Shown here one piece after another: positions 1 to 11,600 of a stretch of DNA of 64,000 nucleotides (position 1 is the stretch's first letter; each line of letters starts with the position of its first letter). The position numbers were made by a program, and so were the translations under genes. Location: the NCBI GenBank assembly GCA_036924085.1, contig JAVGWX010000004.1, positions 39,034,293 to 39,098,292 of the forward strand, in the 5' to 3' direction. Under the pieces are notes generated by a model. That model ran no database searches, was not told the origin of the DNA, and saw only the letters and a list, made by a program, of their open reading frames with translations. This stretch comes from Ariolimax columbianus (Eukaryota; Mollusca; Gastropoda; Stylommatophora; Arionidae).

Positions 1-195
1 ACAATAGAGAATGGCAGAGTTGCAGGCCCTGACAATATTGTGCCAGAGTTATTAAAGTTTGCACAAAACCCAATGACCATCACTCTGCACCAACTCTTCG
101 CAACGGTGTGACATACTGACCAAGTGCCCGCAGCATGGCGCGAGGGTGTAATCATTTTCCTGTATAAGGGAAAGGGTTCCTGACTTTTTCTGGGT
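1..195 (+). mobile_element. LINE reverse transcriptase fragment
   Basis: Translation gives NGRVAGPDNIVPELLKFA, then a helix with LHQLFATV, then VPAAWREGVIIFLYKGKG. This is the conserved N-terminal RT block of non-LTR elements. It is interrupted by a stop and cut by the window edge. It lies in MASTL intron 13. Confidence 0.8.
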
Positions 196-216
196 TTCTA
201 TATTTGTTGCTACTGC

Positions 217-735
217 GTTCTATCCCAGATTCTTTTAACTATTTTCTTAAATGAGGATGCCGTCTGTTTTCATCAACATGAATCATATATTGACATCCAA
301 ACAAGTAACTATTAATAAAATTAGAGTGATAAGGCATTCTATCCCAGATTCTTTTAACTATTTTCTTAAATAAGGATGTAAAGTCTGTCTACATCAACAT
401 GAATCATATATTGACATCCAAGGGGACGGCGTGGCCTAGTGGTTAAGTGGCACAGCTCACGATCCGAAGGTGCTGGGTTCAATCCCCATCACAGCACCGG
501 CTGTTACCACGGGGAAGCAAACCCTTAGAAAATGAATGCAGGAGGAAGCAGACCCTTACATAAAATGCATGCTGAAGTCGGATGCACTGGGCCGACGGGC
601 ACAAAATAAAAACCGCAGTGCAACGCACACCCCCTTGGGGATTAGAGAAATAAGGCGAACGCAAAAAAAAATAAAATAAAATATATTGACATCCAAACAA
701 GTAACTATTAAAAAATTAGAGTGATAAGGCGTTAT
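217..735. repeat. 119-bp tandem duplication split by a SINE
   Basis: A unit starting near 217 (CTATCCCAGATTC at 220) recurs 119 bp later (339). The second unit is interrupted at 421 by a SINE and resumes at 681 until about 735. A diverged relative of its right half (TGACATCCA ... GTCATTACTGTATG) lies at 39540-39620, so the unit belongs to a dispersed family. Confidence 0.85.
422..680 (+). mobile_element. tRNA-derived SINE with 16-bp target-site duplication
   Basis: The head has a Pol III A box TGGCCTAGTGG (432-442) and a B box GGTTCAATCCC (476-486). It is followed by a body and an A-rich tail. The flanks ATATATTGACATCCAA at 406-421 and 681-696 are identical, marking the insertion. The tRNA-like part is not a functional tRNA gene because no acceptor stem closes. 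Confidence 0.9.
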
Positions 736-840
736 GTGCCCTTGTCATTACTGTATGGCATAGAAACCATCTTGTCTTCTACTTTTAAAAGTATCAACTG
801 TTAGCGTCACCATATTAGACGCTAGAAGAAACTAAATACT

Positions 841-1620
841 GTATTGGTCACTCAAAGTTCAACTAAAAGAGGCAAGAGAAAGAGAAAAATTTATCCAAAT
901 CAAGAAAGTATCCCACTTAAGGCGGTTAGATATATGAAAATCATCAATCAAGAATGCAGGAAAAGCTGGCACATTCATACAGAAACACTCAACTTTGAAA
1001 GGAAGCAAGAAGCTCTGAAAGCTAACAAAGGCCTTAAGTGTTGAAACCAGCAATAAGCCAATAATTGTGATTGAAAATAAAGTAAATGTTCTAATCAACA
1101 ACAAAAAAAGCAGATTTTCTAGTCTAAAACAAGCAGAAACACTAAATTTCCAGACATAAAAAGGTATATTAAGAGAGAAATAAACCACATGAAGCACCAA
1201 ATGCTCGTGCCTGAGAACATTGATGGTAAACATCAGTAAGAAAGAACTAGAATCTGCCAGTAGTAAGCTCAAAAGAAAAGCCACAGGAAAGGACGACATT
1301 ATTAATGAAATGCTCTCTAACAGGAGAGAAATAGCAAAGAACAAACAGCTACACATTTTTAACACAAGCTGGAAACAAGGAACTGTCCCCCATCGAGAGA
1401 GAAACTAAGTGCTATTCCAATCTTTAAACATGAAAAGGACAACATGAAGCCAGGGAACTACAGACCTATTAGACTTAGTTGCGTGGGGAAACTAACAGAA
1501 TCCAAAAACTTTCTTATCCCTCAGCAAGCAGGTTTTCATAGAAACATCGACCAAAGATCAGGTGACATATGTATCACAGAAGATAGATGATGCATATCAA
1601 GAAAAAAAGGAAATCTAGCA
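841..1620 (+). mobile_element. Old I-type LINE fragment, endonuclease-RT linker
   Basis: Frames broken by stops resemble the region before and into RT of I-type LINEs: ELESASSKLKRKATGKDDI..NEML, WKQGTVPH, NYRPIRLSCVGKLTE and QAGFHRN. It is degenerate and lies in MASTL intron 13. Confidence 0.65.
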
Positions 1621-1631
1621 GTCTGGACAAA

Positions 1632-1905
1632 TCAAGAAAAAGTTTCTAATATAATATGGTCAGAGTAAACATAAACCTCAAACAACTGCCCTTGAACTGA
1701 GTTGACCAACCAACCTTCGATGTGGAGATGGCACTTCAACTGATGATGGTCATAAGTGCTTTCCCTATTCCTCATATTCTGTGCACTTCTCTCAATATCA
1801 ATTCCTATCTGTAGTTTGTTGAATAGATGGTGTCTCAGTATGCTGTTACCTGAGTGATGTCTACTAAAGATCACCCTATGTTCACTCTCTTATATATCTA
1901 ATCCT
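1632..1905 (-). mobile_element. LINE ORF2 C-terminal fragment
   Basis: The minus-strand reading has ILRHHLFNKLQIG followed by a degenerate cysteine region, like the C-terminal end after RNase H in the LINE-A group but much diverged. It abuts an oppositely oriented LINE fragment. Confidence 0.55.
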
Positions 1906-1951
1906 CATAAGCCCTTCCTTCAGCTCTAAATGTGTCAAGTTAAAGCAGCTA

Positions 1952-2314
1952 TTGGGATCAAGATGCTGAGCAGCGCATGAGCTGCAGTGGTCAGCGAACC
2001 ATAGCTGACTGCTAGCGTCAGGGCCAGCGAACCATAGCTGCCAAGACCCTTCTACACCTCCACGCTGTGATCCTGGATAACAGGCTACAGCAGGGCAGAC
2101 TGGCTAAGGAGAAGGTATCAAAGACGGAATGCTAACCCTGTACTCAAAAAATGCTTGATGAAGTCAGTAGTGTTGGACTGAAAGGTGCAAATATCGCAGT
2201 CAAGCTGTAAACTACGACACAACGCATTCCGTTCTCTGGACTACATTCTGCTACTTAAGCCCTTTCAGGGTTTGGTAGTGAGAGATTGAGAACGAACGAA
2301 CAAAGAAGAAGAAG
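1952..2314 (+). mobile_element. SINE-S copy 1 with (GAA)n tail
   Basis: This copy runs from GGGATCAAGATGCTGAGCAG to a GAAGAAGAAGAA tail near 2303-2314. It has the family's core (CTGGATAACAGGCT, GTAAACTACGACACAACGC, CTACTTAAGCCCTTTCAGG). A possible short duplication AAAGCAGC flanks it at 1942-1949 and 2315-2322. The element has no long ORF and no clear tRNA head. Confidence 0.75.
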
Positions 2315-2551
2315 AAAGCAGCATTTCACCTTCCTAACCGACTGGCAATCTCTTTTTTTGCCAGGATGTACTATATCACAACTCTTTTAAACCAGTGATA
2401 GAGTTATTTAGCAATTCACCCAGTTCTTTTACAACTGCATTTTTATTACCCCTATATCTTCCAATTCTGTCATTACCAAACAGATCAACACAAATATACC
2501 ATTTTATACCAAAACCAACAAACTCCAAATCACCTAAGTATTCAGTGTTAC

Positions 2552-2653
2552 CTTTTGCTGCAGGTCTTTTGTCAGCATCATCGGTAAGCAATTTCTCAAT
2601 CACTGACCTTGACTCCTCACTAAGCGTTTCCTCTCCGTCGGGCCAGGTGATAT
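2552..2653 (-). CDS. MASTL: MASTL exon 13, C-lobe, last exon in the window
   Basis: This 102-nt exon encodes [19 protein letters not shown] then [14 protein letters not shown], ending one nucleotide into a codon that should be the E of the conserved KELK block. Acceptor TTTCAAG, donor AAAG|GTAACA. No continuation was found between 1 and 2551, so the final exon is off the window. Confidence 0.93.
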
Positions 2654-5600
2654 CTTGAAAATTAAAAAACAACTAAAACATTACTGACATTGAAGTGACA
2701 TCTAATTAAATAACTCTGAAATTATTCAGACAATGACATTTATTGAAATAATTCAAAGATTGGTCACATAAAGATATCTATTGAATAACTCAAAAATTCT
2801 TTTGAGACCTCTTTTCAAATAACTAACAAATTATTAACATGCAGATAGCATCTATTGAAAAATTATCTACCAAGTAACTGAGTGAAAATATGGCTATAGA
2901 CAACTTACTTCTGTTTAGGATATTTTCAAAAACAGCTTCTGGGGTTTGATCATTAAATGGAGGAAGGCCTGTCAAGAACTCATACAGGCAGACACCTAAA
3001 GCCCACCAGTCAACAGCAAAACCTAGAAAGAAATAGAATTAAATTAAAATGCAAGTTTTATAGAGTGACTTCAATTCTTCTTCTTCTTCGTACGCTGTCA
3101 GACGTCAACCTGAAATTGTTCGAAGAAAGCAGCTGTCATCCTGAGGCTGTCAACACTGCCATAGAGCTTGTCTAGTGTTGCCACTGGTGATGGCCACATG
3201 TGCTTTCTCTGGTCCTCGTATGTCGGGCAATTTTGCAGCAGATGTTCAGCGGTCATTTTCCCTGTGCCACACGAGCATTCGTCAGTGCCACCTATCTTCA
3301 ATTTATTGAATAGATGGTACCTCAAGTCTGTTGTGGCCTGTGCGGAGTCTGAAGACCACGACCTGCTCTCTTCTGTTCAGCTGGTAGTAGGCATCATTTT
3401 TTGTGTAGCCAGTGTGTTCTGTTTCCCATTTGGCCATGTATCTGCCTCTAATAAGCCTTTTCGACTCTTCGTAGGTCACACTACAATCTGGTTGTGGTAG
3501 TCTTACACCTTCTTTGGTCAGTCTGTCTGCCTCCTCGTTGCCTTGGATGTTACGGTGGGATAGAACCCACTGTACCACTACTCTTTTTGGTGCAGACTGC
3601 TGGCATAGTTGACAAGAGTACTGCTCTTAAATCATTAAGTTCAGTATTTTTCTGGCTTTTTAGTGGTGACCACGGCCAGGGCATCTGTGAACAGGACTAT
3701 CTGGCTTTCATTGCTTTCGCCTGTGAGCATTGCTTCTACTGCAGCCCTCAGTGCCTCTGCTCTGAAATTGCTTGAGAATTTTCCAGTTGGAACTGACAGT
3801 GTTATTTTTCTACCATTTGGTAGGCTCAGGAATACCCCTGAACCTCCATTCTGTGTTGTGTTTGTTACAGAACCGTCGGTGTATGCATGGGTCCAGTCCA
3901 CGCTTGGGTAGTTTTCCGCTATGTACCTCAGGGTTATGTCTCTTCTTTCTTTTTCAGTCTGGCTGTTCTTGTTTCCAATACCTGGTATATTTTCTACCAC
4001 CTCCGGAATGATATGCTGCTTCCATGTGGGTTTGCGTACAGTAGGGATGGGCTTTGGTGTTGTTACGGTGTTCATAGGGTCTTCGCTCATTTTTGCTTTG
4101 GCTATTTCTGCAAAGTTTCTCCGCTTTAGTTTTCCCATTTCCAAATCTATTTAGTCTCTGATGCATTGGATTCTGTCAGCCTTTTTATTTCTCTGCTTGC
4201 TGCTGGGCTCTGCAGTCTCTTCTGTCGGTCATGGATTGCAGATTTGTAATCTTTTCAAGTTCTACAATTGGCGTTGACTTCATGCCTCCTGTTATAACTC
4301 TCATAGCTTGGTTTTGAAGTTTGCTAATTTTATCAAAGTTCGCCTTTGCTGCTGTTGTCCATACCGCAATGCCATACTCGAGAACTGGTCTCACTCTTCC
4401 AATGTACAGTTTCTTAAGTATTCTTTCATCTGCTCCCCAGCTTGTGCCAGCAAGTTTCCTCATGATTGCCATTCTTTGTCTGGCTCTCATTCGGTTTCTC
4501 TCGATCTGACTTTTCCATGTCATGCGCCGATCAAATGTGACTCCCAGATAGTTTGGGTTGTCATTTGGCCCCAGATATTTGCAGTTAAGACTTATTTTGG
4601 TGTTCTGTGGTTTATTTGAAAGCGAGAATATCGTGCATGTTTTTTCCTCGTTTATTTTGACCAGCCATGAGTTCTCCCACTCCTCCAATGATGTTAGGGC
4701 CTGCTGCATCCGATTGTTTGCTACAGTGAGATTTTTTTCAGAGGTCCACATAGCCAGATCGTCTGCAAACATGGAGCTGTGGATTCTTCTTGGTATATTC
4801 TCTGTGATGTTTATATACACCAGGAAAAGTGTGGGTGACAGTACTCCCCCTTGGGGTACTCCTTGCTCCAGTGTCACCTTTTTGATCATCTGCCCTTGTA
4901 CTTGAACTCTGGCTGTTCTGTTTTCGAGGTAGTGGCTGATCCATCTGTACATTTTTCCAGATACTTCACTTCTTCGTAGCTTGACTTTGTCCCTCTTTCC
5001 ACACCTTGTCAAATGCCTTCTCTAGATCTACCTAAACCGCTACTGTATGCTTTTTCTCTTGGTAAGCATCCTCTATTTCCTGGGCTATGAGAGTGATCTG
5101 GTCCTCAGTGGATCTGTGTTATCTAAATCCTGCTTGCTGTGGAATTAATGTGTTTTTCTTTCAGGTGCCACATCAGTCTGGTGTTTATCATACGCTCCAT
5201 CAGCTTACCTACACAGCTCAGTAGGCTGATGGGCCTGTATCCATTTGGATCTGCTCTATCTTTTTCTTTCTTTGGTACTGGTATAAGTACAGCCTCTTTC
5301 CATGCCTACGGTACAATTCCCCTTTTCCAGCTTTGGTTCAGGACTGATAGTAACTTCCTCTTTGATGTTTGGTCCAACCCCATCAGCATTTCATTTGTTA
5401 CAACATCTTTTCCGGGCAATTTCTTTTTCTTTAAAGTTCTCATGGCCTCTTCCATTTCATTAATTGTTAGTATTTGCCAGCATGTGCTCCTCTGGTGCCC
5501 TATTGATGTTGTCGTGGCTCTTTTGTTCTTCACTAATGTCTGTAGGGACATCAATGTGGTTTGCTCTGGCATAATGTTCTATAAAGGTGTTTGCTGCTTT

Positions 5601-8600
5601 TTTTCCACTAAGCATGTTGTCGCCCTGCTTGATGGTAATTTGTTTATTTGATGGTGTTTCGTCATTCATGGCTCTGACTAAATTCCATAGTTTGTTCCCT
5701 TCTTTATCTAGATTGAGGCTTTCTGTTTTGTTTTTCCAGCTGTCTCTTGTTATTTGGTTCAGTGTTCTTTTGTATTTCATAGTGATGGCCTTGAGGGCGA
5801 TATTTGCTTCCATAGATTGCTCTCTCTCTGCCATGTTCCTAGCATTTGAGATTTCATACTCCGCTTTCTGCAGTTCATGATTCCAATATGGCTTGTAGTT
5901 TTTCCTTGCCCCTCTTGGGATGGTTTCGGTGGCTGCTTGCAGTATTGCTTTGCTTAGGCTTTCCACCATAGGTTTCATATTGTTATTTCGTGTGTTGATG
6001 GTTTCACACAGTCCATCTGTCAGCATTGCAAATCTGTCCCAGTCAGCTCGTCTATAGTTCCAACGTGGCAGTGGTTTTATTTCCTGGCGGCCTACTTCCA
6101 TATCTATTTCTAGCCTAATTGGCCTGTGGTCGCTACCTGCCAATTGGTCGAGCACCTGACGATCTATTTTGTGGTGAATATCCCCCGTGGAGAAGGCCAA
6201 GTCTGGAGTGGAAGTGGTATGCCTTGTTCTAGAATAGAAGCTAGGGCTGTCGTCCGGCCTATTGATAAGATAGAGATTTGTGTCTATCTCCCAGTTTTCC
6301 ACTTCATCACCTCGGCTGTCTGTATCTGAATATCTCCATCTCTCCGAGTGACTGTTGAAGTCTCCAACCACTAGGCAGCTGGAGTCCTTTATTTCCATAC
6401 TCGAGAGCGACAGGTCTTTGTTGGGTGGGCCATACAGGTTGAATATACGGACTTTAATTCAAATTACATCAGATTATCTGTCCATTTTCACTTCTTATTG
6501 AAATACTAACACAGTAGTAGAGTTTAGGTGTTGATAAATTCTTAGTTTACCTTTACCAAACCTTCATTGCTTTGATAAGTTTCTGCAACAGATTTTTCTG
6601 AGGTAGATCTATTTAGTTTGTTTGTGTACAATAATTACATTTATAGTCGAGGTGACAAACATAGTCTTCACAGTAAACATCGATAGTAGTATTAGTATAT
6701 TTTCAGGTGAATTTTTTTCGCTTTTCTAACTAAGGGACCCCGCTATTGGGGGAGTCTATTTGCTTGTGCTATTTTTCAAGACTATCACCTTCATATTCTT
6801 GTATTTCAGAAACTAACATACACACAATAAAACCAACAAGTTCTTTATTAATATATGTCTCTAGACACACATACAAAAAGAAAAATCCCCCCCCCCCCCC
6901 CCCCCAAAAAAAAAATAGAGGTTCTCAAAATTAACAACCACGTTGGAGCATGACGCGCCAAAAAATTATGCAGATATACAGGAAATAGAATTAATTTTGT
7001 AATCTGTAAAGCAAAAGGTTAATTTGGAAATATTAGTTGGGTACAAAAAAAATCTACCATGAGGGTTCTGTAACAAGATCTCAGGAGCCAAATAATCTGG
7101 AGTTCCAAGTATTCTTCCTTCATCTTGTGTTACTTCAGGTCCTCTACGCACACTCTTTGGAGTTCGCAAAGGGGTCTGAAGTCTAGCTCCGGCCATACGA
7201 GCTGGAGTCTGACGTTGAGCACCTGGAGTACAGTAAGGCGTCTGAAACACTGACTCCCTCATCCAAGGATTTGGCGTCTGCATAGGGCCAGTCTGAAAAG
7301 CCAAATAAATAAAAATCAACAGTAAGCTTTCTTATGGGCAAATTGTATTATGTTCAATAATACTAGAGCAATAAATGTGAACCCATATGAAAAAAGAACA
7401 AAAACCATAATAGCTGTCTTAAAGATGAAATATGATAGTGCACATAGTTACGAGCAATAAATCTTCATTGTTTTAAAAAAAATTAATTGAATTCTGACCT
7501 GTCTTAAGTAACATTTTTATGTCCAAGAAACTTGACTAGTCTTGATTTAATCCTTCTTGCTCATCTGCGAGCATAGGCCTGCAATGGGTGCTTTTGATTA
7601 ATTTCTATTTTGAGAGACTGAACTAGTAGATGAATGGCAAAATTGTGGAAACTGGCTGTAGAATACCACATTTCATAACTAATATTTTCAATGGTTGGTT
7701 GGCTCCTGCCCTTTGGCCCAATGCCATATAGTGGTATCTGCAAGTGTTTGTAAGCTGCTGTTTAGTTCTGTATAAAGTGTTCCATTTGTCTGGCCTTGGG
7801 AGGAAGAAGCTCTTTCCTAACACCGGCAAGCACTGGACATTCAAAAAGATAATGTTCAACAGTTTCATAAGGATGTGTGCACAGCCGGCACTCTGGAGTA
7901 TGTTCTGGTTGGATTCTGTTCAAGTGACTGTTAAGTTGTATGTGTTGAGTGCGAAGTCAGAAAACGGTGCTTTGGTCTCTCCTTTTCAGTAGGTTGATAT
8001 CTTTGGGATGGCCATGTTTGTAGATTTCTCTCCCAGTTTTTCCCATATATTCAGCCAGGCCTCTTTGTTCGCAGTCCTCATTAGTTGTTTGACTGTCTGT
8101 AGGGTTGTTAGTGTGTATTGTATGTATATTTTCAATAAATCTCAGATGAAATTAATTAAAGCTTCTTATATTATTTATCCATAATCTGGCATGAAATGTG
8201 TATGCTATAACAAAGTGAAAAAAGTCACTATGGTGTTTTGAGTGTCTTCCCATGCTCTGTGTGTTCCTCGCCACATCACTGCAACTCGCCTTCCTATCTG
8301 TTGAGCCAACGAATCATTTCATCTGCATAGTCAGCCAAGTCCAGGCTTCACATGCTCAGATAAGCCCAGATTCACATCGAGTGGAGTGGCCAGTGACTGT
8401 TTGCATCATGATTAAGTCTAGTCGATAGAGCATGTCCCTTCATACAGTAAACATTATAATTTTGTAAGCAAAAGACGAATATGACTGCCGACCTTCAAAT
8501 TTGTATGGATACCATATTTTTAGCTTCAGCAGACAAACATTATACAGACAATGCACACAAAGTGATTTGTCATTGCCCAAAAATCTAAGCAGAAGATGTT

Positions 8601-11600
8601 ATATAACTAGACTGTTCTATACTAATGTAAAATCAACCTTGCTGCATGATTTGGAAACATCTAAGAATATGACACTCAGAGTGTAGGTCTTCGGTAACAG
8701 ACATTTCTTCCACATACTTCATGTTATATTGCCAGATATAAATACAGATCTGGCAGGGGGAGGAGAGGATCCAAAGCAGTTAGTGACATTACATATTACT
8801 AACAGCACAAACTTATCAAGTTCAAATTCTCAAAACAGCAAGGTCGTGCTCCTATGCAAAGTCAATCTATTTTTAAAATGCTGAAATGCATGCGACGTTG
8901 GAGAGAAAGTAAAGATGAATAAAATAATAGAAGACACCATAAATAGACCAAACAATATAACCAGCAAAGGAACACATAGGAGAGAGAAAAATGGGGAGGC
9001 CTAAGAACACCTTGTGAAGAACTTTTGAAGAGCAGCTGGAGTCTAATCAACATTCCAAAACAAGAATCAGTGGAGAGCATTACTTATTTCAATGTTTATG
9101 TTCAAAGGGAATCCAGAAGAATTAAGTCTGGTAAGTAATATCATATTTACCATCAGTTTCTGGCCCTGAAATGGTGAAGAGTTTGCTTGACTATCTTCCC
9201 TAGCATTGTCACAACCGCTCTGCAGCTTAGAGCTCTTGGTGGGCGGTCTCCACTGAAGTTTAAAATGACAAATATATATAAACATTCTGAAATCCTTGTA
9301 TTCACATAGGCAGATCAGTGTGAACTTTCATTTTGTTCAGAAAATCCATCTGGTTGGTTCTTTGAAGGTGCTGTCCTGAGTCTATCTTGTTCAGCCCTCC
9401 AGACTTTCATTTGGCTATTAGTAGTAAGCTTGGTGGTGGTGGTGTGGGTGGTTTCCTTCATGTGGCTTGGGTAAGTTGTGGCTCTGGGGTTTGTCCAGGC
9501 TTTTCCCCAGAGACATTTAGCCTACCTAGCAATAAAGGGCCTGCACTCTGCTTTTGGTAGAGTTGTCAATCATTAAATTCTCATTCTGTAAGGCCTTGCT
9601 GCTGGACATTTCCATCCATCATCTCTAAGGCGTATTTTGATATTGGTGGTATCACAAACAAGCTCTTATTAAATCACATTTAAAATATTTTTTGTGGGTG
9701 TAATTTGTCATTGATAACATTATAAAAGTAATGATGAATAATTAAATATAATAAAGAGTTTGGAATAGAACGTATATATGTCTTTCAACACAATGTCAAC
9801 AACGTCAGCTCTCTCGGCCTACCTACACACATGCACTCTTACACAACTCTAACACACACCCTCAGGGATGAGGCTCTTCCTTTGCACTGACCACTGAGGT
9901 GGCCATAACTATCATAGGTACACACAGAAGCACATGTTAATACATCCTGATATCGCCTGAAAGACTACGGCCCGGGATGGAAAGATATGTGCCTCCACCA
10001 GTAGAATACAGAGAGGCAAACCTTTTACACACACAAAAATATGTCCTAGAAACCCTCACACCTGGAGCTATAAACTTGTATGGCATCTGACAACCAATCA
10101 TAAAGTAGCTATCAGTAGCTTGCATGACATATAGAAGAATCATGTCAGTAATTATTAGCATATACAATGTTTTATCTTCAGCTGAATCTGTTAGGATAAT
10201 GATAACAATATGTGACTAATTAGAAACAGTACACATTATCTTTCACAGATAGGCTAACATGCTATCACTACTATATACACACCCTTACTATAATTATAGT
10301 GCATTCATAAATCCATGTGATGGAATACATGTATTCTCTTAATAAGTCTTTAACTTAGCCACTTTAATTTGAGCATTTGGCCCTATTTTCATTACGAAAA
10401 TGTATTATGCAGAAATATTATTTAGATTGCAACAGTGTATTTATCAAAACGGATGTTTTCTGCTATTTTTAATGAGGTCCAAAGTTATTTATACACAAAA
10501 CACATTTTACCGTACTTCAGTTAATTAACAGCCACAGACATATCTTCATTTATTAAAGGTATATAAGTAAATAATTTTTCCTTATAAATGTGCATTAATG
10601 TTTATAATATATGAATTTTCACTTAGAAACGTGTCCTGAAAGAAAATTATATGACTAATGTTTATGTGACAGTGTTTCTTTTTAATTAAATTTTATTTTC
10701 CACGCTACACGAGAAGTTTAAGCATGTATTAATTAATGTAATGTTTGCTTTAAATATACACCCACAAAGGGTGATTCAAATAGATTGATGACTGTTGTCG
10801 ACTAAATGAATCACAAACCATCTTTCTTTCAATGATCGTCTTCCTCGCTCATTACATGGTCCTCCCAATTAATCCAGAATAGTTTGTCAATGTCTGAGAG
10901 GGCGACATATGCTTTTCTTTTAAAAAATCTGATAGTCTGAATGTTTTTTTGTCCCCTGCCACCTGTCCTTTAACCTTTGCCCAAACTCATTATATAGGGT
11001 TTTCTTCTTCTTTGCATTCGGTTTCGTATGTTTGTTTTATGCCACCAGATGGGCCGCATCCATGAAGTGACTCATCAGTCGCAGGTCCTCAATGGTTCCC
11101 CATTTTATCTTTTATGTTTTTTCCCTCGGGCCAGGTCTTCTCACAGAAGCCTTGGTGCAGTGGACATATTTGCAGGATGTGTTCTGGAGCCTGGGGTCCT
11201 CTCTGACATGTGCAGTCTGTGCTGCTTTCACTTCAGGCATGTGTGCATTTAGTCTGCAATGACCTGTTCTGGGGCGGAAAATTGTGGTATACTGTTTCCT
11301 ATTTAGTCTATTAATTGGGTCCTGTGGGTATTTGCTGTTTGTTCTCTCTATCCACTGTTGTTTATATTCTTTTTGGCTGTTTGCCTTGACTTCTGACAGT
11401 GACAATGGGTGGGTGAATTGTTCTCTTTGTCTTCCCTCGCTGGCCAGTCTACCCGCCAATTCATTCCCAGGTATGCCGCAGTGAGCTGGAATACACTGGA
11501 TTGGTGATTTTATTGTGGTCTGAGAGTTTATTTAGCTGGTATATTAGTTCCCTTTCAATTTTATTTTGTGGTCTGTAAAATTTCCATGCAGTCTCACAGA

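Noticed and set aside
422..500. A tRNA gene
   Set aside because: A and B boxes are present but no acceptor stem forms, and exact flanking duplications and an A-rich tail show a SINE.
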